64,000 nt of DNA from Variovorax flavidus. GTDB taxonomy: Bacteria > Pseudomonadota > Gammaproteobacteria > Burkholderiales > Burkholderiaceae_C. The notes below the pieces were generated by a model, which had not been told where the DNA came from, did not search any database, and worked only from the letters and a program-made list of their open reading frames with translations. Of this stretch, positions 32,459 to 40,729 are shown one piece after another (position 1 is the stretch's first letter; the number at the start of each line of letters is the position of its first letter). The translations under genes and the position numbers were made by a program. The stretch is taken from contig NZ_JASZYE010000010.1 in the NCBI RefSeq assembly GCF_030317145.1, positions 1-64,000 on the forward strand. The letters run 5' to 3'.

Positions 32459-34558
32459 ATGTCTTCCGGTCTCAATCTAGCGCAGCAAGAAGCCGTCAAC
32501 TACATGCACGGTCCCTGTCTCGTTCTCGCGGGCGCGGGCTCCGGCAAGACCCGGGTGATCACCCAGAAAGTCGCACGCCTGATCCAGGCCGGGCTGGAGC
32601 CCCAGCGCATCGCGGCCATCACCTTCACGAACAAGGCCGCGTCCGAAATGCGCGAACGCGCCAAGGGCCTGATCGGGCGCGACGCCAAGAAAGTAGTGGT
32701 CTGCACCTTCCACGCACTCGGCGTGCGCATGATGCGCGAGGACGGGGCCGTGCTGGGCCTGAAGCCGGCCTTCAGCATCCTCGACGCCGACGACGTGACC
32801 AAGATCCTGAAGGACGCAGGCGGCACCACCGACGCCGCCACGGCGCGCATCTGGCAATGGACCATCAGCAAGTGGAAGAACATGGGCCTGAACGCCGCTC
32901 AGGCCGAGGCCCAGGCCGCCGACGACAACGAGCGCATCACCGCCCGCATCATGGGCCGCTACGAAGAGCGCCTGGCGGCCTACCAGAGCGTGGACTTCGA
33001 CGACCTGATCGGCATGCCGCTCAAGCTGCTGCGTGACTACGACGAGGTCCGCAGCAAATGGCAGGCCGCGCTGGGCCATGTGCTGGTCGACGAATACCAG
33101 GACACCAACGCCACGCAGTACGAGGTGCTGAAGGCGCTGGTCGGCGAACGCGGGCGCTTCACCGCCGTGGGCGACGATGACCAGTCGATCTACGGCTGGC
33201 GCGGCGCCACGCTCGACAACCTGCGCAAGCTGCCGATCGACTTTCCGAACCTCAAGGTCATCAAGCTCGAGCAGAACTACCGCAGCACGAGCGCCATCCT
33301 GCGCGCGGCCAACAACGTGATCGGGCCCAACCCCAAGCTGTTTCCGAAGACGCTGTTCAGCGAACTGGGCGAAGGCGAGCCGGTGCGCATCGTCGACGCC
33401 GACAACGAGGCGCACGAGGCCGAGCGCACCGTCGCGCGCATCCAGAGCCTGCGCGCGGGCGATGCGACCTCGCAAGGCCCGCAGTTCAAGGAGTTCCGCG
33501 ACTTCGCGATCCTCTACCGGGCCAACCACCAGGCGCGCGTGTTCGAGCAGGCGCTGCGCAAGGCTCAGATCCCGTACAAGGTCTCGGGCGGCCAGAGCTT
33601 CTTCGACCGCGCCGAAATCAAGGACCTGTGCGGCTGGTTCCGCCTGTGGGTCAACAACGACGACGATCCGGCGTTCCTGCGCGCGGTGACGACGCCCAAG
33701 CGCGGCATCGGCCACACCACGCTGGCCAGCCTCGGCACTTTCGCGAGCCAGTACAAGCTGAGCCTCTTCGAGGCCCTGTTCAGCCCTTCGCTGCCGAGCG
33801 TGATGCCCAAGCGCGCGCAGGAAGGCCTGCACGAGTTCGGCCGCTACATCAACGACCTCGAATACCGGGCCCGCCGCACCATGGGTGCCGAGGACGCTCG
33901 CGCGTTCCTGGCCGAGTGGCTCAAGGAAATCGACTACGAGAAGCACCTCTACGACGGCGAGGACAGCGAGCAGGCCGCCGCGAGCCGGTGGACCAACGTC
34001 ATGGAGTTCTGCGACTGGATGTCGCAGCGCTGCGGCGGGCAGATCGACGATGCGTCGGGCGCCACCGTCGAGAACGAACGCAAGAGCCTGCTCGAAGTCG
34101 CGCAGACCATCTCGCTGCTGTCCACCATCAGCGAGCGGGAGCAGGACCAGAACGTGGTCACGCTGTCGACGCTGCACGCCTCCAAGGGCCTGGAGTGGCC
34201 GCACGTGATGCTCGTCGGCGTGACCGAGGGCTTGCTGCCCTTCAAGCTCGACGACGACGAAGGCCGGCAGGAAAAGGTCAGCGAGAGCACGCTGGAGCGC
34301 CTGCAGGAAGAACGCCGGCTCATGTATGTGGGCATCACACGCGCCCAGCGCAGCCTGGCCGTGAGCTGGACCAAGCGCCGGAAGAAGGGCCGCGAGATGG
34401 TGGCGGCCCAGCCGAGCCGCTTCATCGCCGAGATGGCGCTCGACAAGAAGACCATGAAGGAAGACCCGCGCGAGAAGCTCAAGGCGCTGCGTGCGGAGTT
34501 CGCCAAGAAGGCCCAGGACAACGCGGCCGCGGCTGCAGCGGCCGCATCGGCGCCATGA
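32459..34558 (+). CDS. rep: ATP-dependent DNA helicase Rep (UvrD/Rep superfamily 1A)
   Basis: A 699-residue 3'-5' helicase that clears proteins ahead of replication forks. Walker A GAGSGKT is at residues 25-31; later motifs include ITFTNKAASEM, VDEYQDTN, GDDDQSIYGWRG, EQNYRST, TLHASKGLEW and YVGITRAQ. By eye it is closer to E. coli Rep (LDFDDLI-like FDDLIGMPLKLL, RGNHQ-like YRANHQARVFE) than to UvrD. The ATG at 32459 matches the Rep N-terminus LNLAQQEAV. Its stop overlaps the next gene as ATGA. Confidence 0.92.
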   Translation: MSSGLNLAQQEAVNYMHGPCLVLAGAGSGKTRVITQKVARLIQAGLEPQRIAAITFTNKAASEMRERAKGLIGRDAKKVVVCTFHALGVRMMREDGAVLGLKPAFSILDADDVTKILKDAGGTTDAATARIWQWTISKWKNMGLNAAQAEAQAADDNERITARIMGRYEERLAAYQSVDFDDLIGMPLKLLRDYDEVRSKWQAALGHVLVDEYQDTNATQYEVLKALVGERGRFTAVGDDDQSIYGWRGATLDNLRKLPIDFPNLKVIKLEQNYRSTSAILRAANNVIGPNPKLFPKTLFSELGEGEPVRIVDADNEAHEAERTVARIQSLRAGDATSQGPQFKEFRDFAILYRANHQARVFEQALRKAQIPYKVSGGQSFFDRAEIKDLCGWFRLWVNNDDDPAFLRAVTTPKRGIGHTTLASLGTFASQYKLSLFEALFSPSLPSVMPKRAQEGLHEFGRYINDLEYRARRTMGAEDARAFLAEWLKEIDYEKHLYDGEDSEQAAASRWTNVMEFCDWMSQRCGGQIDDASGATVENERKSLLEVAQTISLLSTISEREQDQNVVTLSTLHASKGLEWPHVMLVGVTEGLLPFKLDDDEGRQEKVSESTLERLQEERRLMYVGITRAQRSLAVSWTKRRKKGREMVAAQPSRFIAEMALDKKTMKEDPREKLKALRAEFAKKAQDNAAAAAAAASAP

Positions 34559-35025
34559 AGTCCGCGTTGATGGCCTGCCTGGCCGCCGCCTGCGTTGCGT
34601 GCGCCTGCGCCGCGACCCCAGGCGGTCCGGAGGCGCCGGCCACGGCAGCCTGCCCCACCCGCGGCACCGACCTGCCGCTCCAGGCGCTCTTTGGCACCTG
34701 GGAGGCGCGAATCGACGGACAGAATGGCGCCGCAATTGTCAAGCTCAGTCAACATCCGGATTACGCCGGCGTGCGCGGCACAATCGCCCGAGGCGGCGAT
34801 GGCGTCCCCGCCACGGTTGCCCAACTGGCGGGCGACATCGACGACGAGGGCATGCTGAGCCTGGACGAATCGCTGGACGGCCGCGCCATCACCGGCGTCT
34901 GGCTGGGCGAACTGCAGGCGCCGTCGTGCGGCAAGGAATGGAAAGGCATCTGGCGCGATGCGGCGAGCGACACCACGCATCCCTTCGTGCTGAACAAGAT
35001 TGGCAACTCGGTAACTGATCGATGA
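34555..35025 (+). CDS. Exported small protein of unknown function, coupled to rep and pldA
   Basis: A 156-residue protein with an N-terminal hydrophobic, Cys-rich stretch (MKSALMACLAAACVACACA) that is either a lipoprotein or an ordinary signal sequence; several Cys could be the lipidation site. The mature part has WEARIDGQNGAAIVKLSQHPDYAGVRG and GVWLGELQAPSCGKEWKG, which reads like a small beta-rich domain. I do not recognise the family. It overlaps rep upstream and pldA downstream, each by four bases (ATGA), so all three are translationally coupled. Confidence 0.75.
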   Translation: MKSALMACLAAACVACACAATPGGPEAPATAACPTRGTDLPLQALFGTWEARIDGQNGAAIVKLSQHPDYAGVRGTIARGGDGVPATVAQLAGDIDDEGMLSLDESLDGRAITGVWLGELQAPSCGKEWKGIWRDAASDTTHPFVLNKIGNSVTDR

Positions 35026-36167
35026 ACAGACAAACTCTTTTCTTCACCGCTCTTTTCACCGGAATCGGCGCCACCACCGGCGCCCAGGCCCAGGCAGTGG
35101 ACAAGCCGCCCAGCCCCCTGGCCGAATCGGAACTGACCTGGCAACAGTGCCAGGGCCTCGCGGGCAGCGCCAACAACCAGGCGCGGCTCGCCTGCTTCGA
35201 CCGTTGGGCCCAACAGCAGACCTTGCCCGCCGCGGCGGTGCCGGCCGCGCCGCCAGTGCTCGCCGAAACCCTGCCGCCCGTGAACGCCGAGATACCGGCC
35301 ACGCGCGTGGTCACCGTCGCCACCGAGGACGGCTGCCGCGACCGCCAATACTCGACGCTGTCGCGCTTCTGGGAACTCGAAGCCGGCAGCAATTGCGGCA
35401 CCTTCGGCTTCCGCGGCTACCGCCCGCTCAGCGTTGGCCTCGGCGTGGCGGCCCGCGATCCCGAAACCGCGACATCGCCGGCGCCCGGCCGCACCGGCGT
35501 CGACCGGCCCTACCAGGCGCAGGACATGCGCATCGGCCTGTCGCTGCGCACCAAGCTCGCACAGGGGCTGCTCACTGGGGACGATCCGGTCAAGAAGGAC
35601 GGCCTCTGGTTCGCCTATTCGCAGCAATCGACCTGGCAGGTGTTCAACGAGGAGCTTTCGCGGCCCTTCCGCACCACCGACCACGAGCCGGAACTGATCT
35701 ACAGCTACCCGACCGACTACAAGCTGCCGGGTGGCTGGCGCGTGCGCTACACCGGCTTGGGCCTGGTGCACCAGTCGAACGGCCAGGACCTGCCCTACTC
35801 GCGCAGCTGGAACCGCGTCTACCTGATGGGCGGCGTGGAGCTCGACGACAAGTTCATCCTCACCGGGCGCGTGTGGAAACGCATTTCCGAAAACTCGGCC
35901 GACGACGACAACCCCGACATCACCACCTACCTGGGCCACGCCGACATCCGCTTCGGCTGGCAGGTCGACCGGCTCAACCAGCTCGCCGTCTCGGCACATG
36001 GCGGCAAGGGCGCCGTCAAGCTCGAATGGCTGAAGGTGATCGGCGATCCGATCAAGAGCAACCTTCGATTCCAGGCATCGCTGTTCTACGGCTACGGCGA
36101 CACGCTGGTCGACTACAACCGCAAGCGCACGGTGTTCAACATCGGGCTTGCGCTGGTGGACTTTTAG
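35022..36167 (+). CDS. pldA: Outer-membrane phospholipase A
   Basis: A 381-residue protein with a signal peptide (ATTGAQAQA) and the OMPLA beta-barrel. The catalytic set is intact: H250 and S252 in HQSNGQDLPYS and N264 in SRSWNRVY. The spacing is that of E. coli OMPLA H142, S144 and N156. OMPLA hydrolyses phospholipids that have leaked into the outer leaflet of the outer membrane and needs calcium and dimerisation. An N-terminal region of about 100 residues (with WQQCQGLAGSANNQARLACF) precedes the barrel and is longer than in E. coli. The gene is coupled to the exported protein upstream. Confidence 0.92.
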   Translation: MNRQTLFFTALFTGIGATTGAQAQAVDKPPSPLAESELTWQQCQGLAGSANNQARLACFDRWAQQQTLPAAAVPAAPPVLAETLPPVNAEIPATRVVTVATEDGCRDRQYSTLSRFWELEAGSNCGTFGFRGYRPLSVGLGVAARDPETATSPAPGRTGVDRPYQAQDMRIGLSLRTKLAQGLLTGDDPVKKDGLWFAYSQQSTWQVFNEELSRPFRTTDHEPELIYSYPTDYKLPGGWRVRYTGLGLVHQSNGQDLPYSRSWNRVYLMGGVELDDKFILTGRVWKRISENSADDDNPDITTYLGHADIRFGWQVDRLNQLAVSAHGGKGAVKLEWLKVIGDPIKSNLRFQASLFYGYGDTLVDYNRKRTVFNIGLALVDF

Positions 36168-36170
36168 CAA

Positions 36171-36257
36171 ACCCCCAGGCTTCGCGCACTTCGTGTCGCT
36201 TCGCCTACCCCCTTGCAGGGGGCGCTGCCGGCGGACCGGCGGAGCCGGTTCCGCGGC
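36171..36257 (+). repeat. Dispersed intergenic palindromic repeat, copy 2
   Basis: The blocks run CCCCCAGGCTTCG, CACTTCGTGTCGC, CTACCCCCTTGCAGGGGG, GGCGGACCGGC, GGAGCCGGTTCCGCGG, in the same order as the minus-strand copy at 16452-16535. It begins directly after the pldA stop. The central hairpin could act in mRNA 3'-end protection or as a weak terminator. Confidence 0.8.
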
Positions 36258-36277
36258 AGCTCACGACGCGGCGCGGG

Positions 36278-36622
36278 CTACTTTTTCTTTTCGGCTAGCA
36301 GCTTGCGCAGGTCTTCCTCGGCGCGGTCGAGGTCGATTCGAAGTTGCATCACTGCGTTTTTCTGGCGCATGACGCGGGCTTCGTGGGTGTCCTTCTTGGC
36401 GGCTTCCTCGCATCGGGCCTGCAAGGCGTGGAGGTTTTCCTCGATCTGGCGGCGGCGGAGCATCTGGCCCCTGGAGCGTGCGGCGCGCATGTCCTTTTCC
36501 AGCGCGGCTTGCTGCGCGTAGCAATCGGCGTCAGTCTTCGCGGGCGCGGGCTGGGCGAACGCCGGGATGGCGCAGAGCAAGGCAATCGCAACGGGGCCAA
36601 TACACAAGTAGGAAGTACGCAT
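36278..36622 (-). CDS. Periplasmic DUF1090-family (YqjC-like) protein
   Basis: A 114-residue protein with a signal peptide (VAIALLCAIPAFAQP) and a mature, strongly helical and charged domain. The family pattern is visible: one Cys in DADCYAQQAALEKDMRAARS, a second in HALQARCEEAAKKD, and a coiled-coil tail MQLRIDLDRAEEDLRKLL. E. coli YqjC is the model; function unknown, possibly stress-related. The ATG at 36622 gives a good signal peptide; an ATG 10 codons upstream (36652) is also open. It diverges from the methyltransferase at 36750. Confidence 0.75.
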   Translation of the reverse strand: MRTSYLCIGPVAIALLCAIPAFAQPAPAKTDADCYAQQAALEKDMRAARSRGQMLRRRQIEENLHALQARCEEAAKKDTHEARVMRQKNAVMQLRIDLDRAEEDLRKLLAEKKK

Positions 36623-36749
36623 GGGGCGGCACCAAGTCGAGGGAGGTGCCATCTTGCACCATGTTCCAGCCTTCCAGCCAGAGGCTCGAATTGCGGACGT
36701 GGCAGGTCCACAATGCTCGACCGGCCCAACAGGACGGAAGGATCACGCC

Positions 36750-37760
36750 ATGCAGAGCGATTCGAATCCGGCGATCACGATTCGCCGACTGATCGATGGC
36801 TACCAGGTGTCCCAGGCGATCCATGTCGCTGCGACGCTCGGCATCGCGGACCTGCTGGCGAAAGGCAGCCGCACCGCCGACGCGTTGGCGGCGGACACCG
36901 GCACGCATGCGCCGACGCTGTATCGCCTTCTGCGTGCGCTGGCGAGCGTCGAGATCCTGCGCGAGGGCAACGGCCGAACGTTTGAACTCGCACCGCTCGG
37001 CCAGCAGCTTCGCGCGGACACGGCCGGCTCGATGGCGGGCTGGGCCGCGTTCATCGGCAGTCCAGGCTACTGGCAGGCGTGGGGCGGGCTCCTGCACAGC
37101 GTGCGCACGGGTGAGAACGCCTTTCAACACGTTCATGGCGCCGACGTTTGGAGCTACCGCGCGAGCCGGCCGGAAGAGAGCGCACTTTTCGATCGCGCGA
37201 TGACGGCCCTCTCGCGTCAAGCGAGTGCCGCACTGCTCGCTGCCTGCGACTTCGGGCGCTTTCGCACGGTCGTCGATGTGGGCGGTGGCACAGGGGCGCT
37301 GCTGGCGGCAGTATTGACTGCGCACCCCGGACTCCAGGGCATCCTGTTCGATCAGCCGCACGTCGTGGCTGCGGCGGGCGCCTTCATGCAACGCGCCGGT
37401 GTCTCCGACCGAGCCCGCATCGTGGGAGGGAGCTTCTTCGACGAAGTGCCCGAGGGTGCGGATGCCTATGTGCTGCGCTCGGTGGTCCACGACTGGGACG
37501 ACGTCGATGGTGTTCGCATCCTGGCGACGGTTCGCAAGGCGATGGCGGCTGATGGATGCGTGCTGCTCGTCGAGCGCGTCATCGCGCCGCCCAATGAGGG
37601 GCGCGACGCGAAGTTCTCCGACCTGAACATGCTGGTCGCGCCGGGCGGCCGGGAGCGGACGCGCGAGGAGTTCGAGGCGCTGCTCGGGCCGGCGGGGTTG
37701 CGGGTGGCGGCCGTGATCGACGCCGGGGCCTTCGGGGTCATCGAAGCCGTGACCCGATGA
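36750..37760 (+). CDS. SAM-dependent O-methyltransferase (ASMT/COMT-like family)
   Basis: A 336-residue protein with an N-terminal winged-helix dimerisation domain (residues about 10-80) and a Rossmann methyltransferase domain. The SAM-binding motif is VVDVGGGTGALLAAVL, followed by LFDQPHVV, and the catalytic-region VLRSVVHDWDD places the conserved His-Asp of the O-methyltransferase_2 family. Such enzymes methylate hydroxyl groups of aromatic or polyketide metabolites. No biosynthetic cluster surrounds it, so the substrate is open. The TIR-like gene follows 82 bases downstream on the same strand. Confidence 0.85.
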   Translation: MQSDSNPAITIRRLIDGYQVSQAIHVAATLGIADLLAKGSRTADALAADTGTHAPTLYRLLRALASVEILREGNGRTFELAPLGQQLRADTAGSMAGWAAFIGSPGYWQAWGGLLHSVRTGENAFQHVHGADVWSYRASRPEESALFDRAMTALSRQASAALLAACDFGRFRTVVDVGGGTGALLAAVLTAHPGLQGILFDQPHVVAAAGAFMQRAGVSDRARIVGGSFFDEVPEGADAYVLRSVVHDWDDVDGVRILATVRKAMAADGCVLLVERVIAPPNEGRDAKFSDLNMLVAPGGRERTREEFEALLGPAGLRVAAVIDAGAFGVIEAVTR

Positions 37761-37842
37761 CTGCGCGCTTGCGACCGGCGTAGCTTGCGGGCCCCTTGCC
37801 ACCTGGGTATGGCAGGATGCGGCCAGGAGAAGGAGGGCTCAT

Positions 37843-39165
37843 GTGCAAGTGATCTACTACTCTCACAGCTACCGTCCGGCGGACGAAGACGTCAATGAGT
37901 TCTTTCAGGAACTGATGGTGGACGAGCAACTGATGCCGAGCCTGGACCCACCTTCCGCCCGACTCAACAGCGCAAAGCCCGAACGCCACCTGCGCAGCAC
38001 GGACGCGATGGTCGCCGTGGTCACGTGGCGCGATCCCGCTCCCTCGCAATACATCCAGTGGGAAATCGGCCTGGGCTTGCGTGCCCGCAAGCCGCAGTTG
38101 GTGTTCGTGGAGGACGTCTTGCCGGATGACCTCGTACCAGCCGGTGTGCTGCAACGCCGCTTCTCGCGGCGTCGGCTTCTGCGAGAGGCGCGCGACCATC
38201 GACACGGCATTCGGTTGCTGAAGAGCTACGTTGGCGACGAGCCCCCTCCCACTTACCAGCCGGCGAGGACACGCCGGACCTGCGTGATCGTCGGGGCCAC
38301 CCAACTCGACCAGGAGAGCCGCGGCGCACTCCTCAAGTTGCTTGAGGAAAGACGCTACAGCCCGCTCCTGCTCCCGCGGGGTCGCCACTTGCCGGATGAC
38401 CTGATCACCGAGCAGACCGTTCAGTGCGCGGCCGTTTGCATTGCAGTGGTCGAAGGACTCACACCGGCGGAGTACTACTTGCTCGGCGTTGCGCGCTCTG
38501 CCCTGACGCCGTGCATTCTGTTGACGCGCAATCCAACGCATCCCTACCATCCGATCGTTCCGCGTGAGTATCAGCCGCGCTATGTGCCTGCAGAAGGCGC
38601 GGCAGACCTTGTGCAGACGATTACGACCGAGCTTGATGTCTTCGAGGAAGACTATCTCGAGCTGACGGAAGAGAAGCAGATCAAGCGCTACAAGGGATTT
38701 CAGGAAGCGTTGCTGCGCTCGCAGCGCGACAGGTACTCGGAAGAAGCACGGCGACAGGTTTTCAACTTCATGGGGAAAACGGAGTTCGACATGTCCAAGG
38801 ACAAGATCCAGTTGAGCAATATCGTCGGCCCGGTCAACATCAAATCTCGTCTCGACAATGTGGTCCAGACCGTGAAGCAGGCGCCTGGGTGGAGCGCGGA
38901 CCGGCAGCAGGAGCTCGAGCGCTTGATCACGGATCTCGAGAGCGGGCTTCAGGCGGTCGCGAAGCAACGCCCGGACGATGCAGAGCGCGTGACCAAGACG
39001 GCTGAGTTGGTTGTGTCGGAAGCAACCAAGACGAAACCGGATCGCTCCTTCTTGTCGATCAGCGTCGAGGGGCTGAAGCAAGCCGCTCAAGCTGTCGCGG
39101 ACATTGCACCTCCCGTGCTGGCTACGGCTGGAAAGATCGCGGCTTTCGTTGCAGCCCTTGCCTAG
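37843..39165 (+). CDS. Protein with two TIR-like domains and a helical C-terminal module, possible immune or stress effector
   Basis: A 440-residue protein starting at GTG (37843) behind a strong AGGAGG six bases away. Residues 1-92 read like a TIR-type flavodoxin fold: YYSHSYRPADEDVNEFFQEL, then STDAMVAVVTW, then QYIQWEIGLGLRARKP with E74 where TIR enzymes keep a catalytic Glu. Residues 144-265 repeat the plan (RTCVIVGAT, CAAVCIAVVEGLTPAEYYLLG with E210). Residues 322-440 hold a strand-rich VGPVNIKSRLDNVVQTV segment and helices ending in a hydrophobic helix (PPVLATAGKIAAFVAAL), like effector-associated tails seen in bacterial TIR or CHAT proteins. G+C is lower than in its neighbours (29 of 60 in 38641-38700). 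Function is inferred from fold only. Confidence 0.6.
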   Translation: MQVIYYSHSYRPADEDVNEFFQELMVDEQLMPSLDPPSARLNSAKPERHLRSTDAMVAVVTWRDPAPSQYIQWEIGLGLRARKPQLVFVEDVLPDDLVPAGVLQRRFSRRRLLREARDHRHGIRLLKSYVGDEPPPTYQPARTRRTCVIVGATQLDQESRGALLKLLEERRYSPLLLPRGRHLPDDLITEQTVQCAAVCIAVVEGLTPAEYYLLGVARSALTPCILLTRNPTHPYHPIVPREYQPRYVPAEGAADLVQTITTELDVFEEDYLELTEEKQIKRYKGFQEALLRSQRDRYSEEARRQVFNFMGKTEFDMSKDKIQLSNIVGPVNIKSRLDNVVQTVKQAPGWSADRQQELERLITDLESGLQAVAKQRPDDAERVTKTAELVVSEATKTKPDRSFLSISVEGLKQAAQAVADIAPPVLATAGKIAAFVAALA

Positions 39166-39355
39166 AAGGATGGCGGCATCGAAGTAGCCGGAGGGATTGG
39201 GACGCCCTGCCGCGGCCTTGGAGGCCTGCCGTGGGAATGGACGCATTCAGTACCCGCCCACATCACGAACTAAGTCACGGTCTGAGCCTGCGGCGAGGGC
39301 TCGATTGAAGCGGTTTAATTACAATTAGTACTTTTTGTAACATTCAACCGCACCA

Positions 39356-40564
39356 ATGAGGCTCCCCATGGCGTCCTGCCCGAAGCCCCTGTTCAACACG
39401 ATCGCCGCTACTGCCGCAGCCTTGGCTCTCACGGCCTGCGGCGGGGGAGGTTCGGGCTCCTACGCAGGGCCGGCACCCGCCCCGGCCGCGCAGGCGCAGT
39501 CACCGGTGCCTCCCCCGGTCGCGCAATCGCAAGCGCCAGCGCCTGCACCGCGTCCGTCGACCAGCAACAACACCGCACCGGTGAGCAATGCAGGCAACGC
39601 GCAAAGCACGATCACCGGCAAGCCGTTCAAGCTCGACGGCAGCGCCAGCTCGGATGCCGACAGCGATGCGCTCGCCTACCAGTGGACCCTGGCAACGAAG
39701 CCGGCCGCGAGCGCAGCCACCCTGGCGTCTCCCACTTTGGCGAAGCCGGAGTTCACCGCAGACATACCAGGCGACTATGTGTTCAGCCTTATCGTGAATG
39801 ACGGCAAGGAGAACAGCGCGCCGGCCAGCGTGACGGTGACTGTGGCGCTCGCGACGTGGCGAGATGCAGATTGCTCTGCCGACGGCACGAAGCTGCCGGT
39901 CTGCACGATGGATTTCTCGGACAACAACGCGTCGGTCGCGTTCGATCCCGCCGCCAACGCCCTTGTGCTCGAGACGCGGGCCAGCGCATCACCAGCCACG
40001 CAGAAGAGCTATCACACGGGGATCACTGGCAACCGGGCGATCCTCGGCACAGGGATCCTGCATGGGGTGAAGCTGTCGGAGTTTGCAGGGTTCAGCTTCA
40101 AGTCGAAGGATGACGGCAGGGGTGCGACGACTGGCGCCGGCCTTCCCTACGTCACCTATTCCATCAGCAAGAAATGCGATGGCACCGGCTGGGCCAACCT
40201 GATCACCAACCTCAGTGACATGAGCCCGACGGGGCCCGATGCCGACGGCTACTACACCTACACGGCCAGTATTGCGGCGAGCAGCACGGCTTGGAAGTCG
40301 ACGGACTACTACAACCCGATCCTCGGCCCCGTCAACTCAACGGTCGTGCTGGGCCCAAACAAGGATCCGATCGGCGGCTCGCTGCAGGCTCTCATCCAGG
40401 CCTACCCGGATGCGTGCATCTACAACTGGCCGAACCCGGACGCTCAAGTTCCCGGCGCCACGAATACGCCAGCCGTGATGCTCATGCTGGGCAGCAGCGG
40501 GAATCTCGCGGCCAAGAAGGCCTGGTTCAAGGACATCAGGATTGGGGACAAGGTCGTCTTCTGA
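39356..40564 (+). CDS. Lipoprotein with a PKD-like domain, unknown
   Basis: A 402-residue secreted lipoprotein with a signal ending LTACGGGG (lipidation Cys at about residue 28) and an Ala/Pro/Gln linker to about residue 75. A PKD-like immunoglobulin fold follows (FKLDGSASSDADSDALAYQW, DYVFSLIVNDGK), then a roughly 200-residue C-terminal domain with ATWRDADCSADG, GRGATTGAGLPY and KKAWFKDIRIGD that could be carbohydrate-binding. I do not recognise that domain. An ATG four codons later (39368) is also possible. A TACAAT -10-like hexamer (39320-39325) lies in the AT-rich upstream gap. Confidence 0.75.
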   Translation: MRLPMASCPKPLFNTIAATAAALALTACGGGGSGSYAGPAPAPAAQAQSPVPPPVAQSQAPAPAPRPSTSNNTAPVSNAGNAQSTITGKPFKLDGSASSDADSDALAYQWTLATKPAASAATLASPTLAKPEFTADIPGDYVFSLIVNDGKENSAPASVTVTVALATWRDADCSADGTKLPVCTMDFSDNNASVAFDPAANALVLETRASASPATQKSYHTGITGNRAILGTGILHGVKLSEFAGFSFKSKDDGRGATTGAGLPYVTYSISKKCDGTGWANLITNLSDMSPTGPDADGYYTYTASIAASSTAWKSTDYYNPILGPVNSTVVLGPNKDPIGGSLQALIQAYPDACIYNWPNPDAQVPGATNTPAVMLMLGSSGNLAAKKAWFKDIRIGDKVVF

Positions 40565-40596
40565 TCCATTGATCTCGCTGGCGCAACGCAATGCAA

Positions 40597-40630
40597 AAAG
40601 CCCCTGATTCAACAAAGAATCAGGGGCTTT
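40597..40630. terminator. Bidirectional intrinsic terminator between the PKD lipoprotein and tRNA-Phe
   Basis: A perfect 14-base stem: AAAGCCCCTGATTC (40597-40610) and GAATCAGGGGCTTT (40617-40630) with the loop AACAAA. On the minus strand a T-run follows, so it ends the tRNA-Phe transcript as well as the lipoprotein gene. Confidence 0.8.
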
Positions 40631-40635
40631 GAATT

Positions 40636-40711
40636 TGGTGGCCTGGGGCGGAATCGAACCACCGACACGCGGATTTTCAATCCGCTGCTCTACCAACTGA
40701 GCTACCGGGCC
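40636..40711 (-). tRNA. tRNA-Phe (GAA)
   Basis: A 76-base cloverleaf on the minus strand beginning GGCCCGGTAGCTCAG, with anticodon GAA in the loop TGAAAAT, the T-arm GGTTCGATTCC, and an encoded CCA end. It lies between the terminator and the response-regulator gene. Confidence 0.97.
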
Positions 40712-40729
40712 TTGGTGTGCAGCCTGCGA

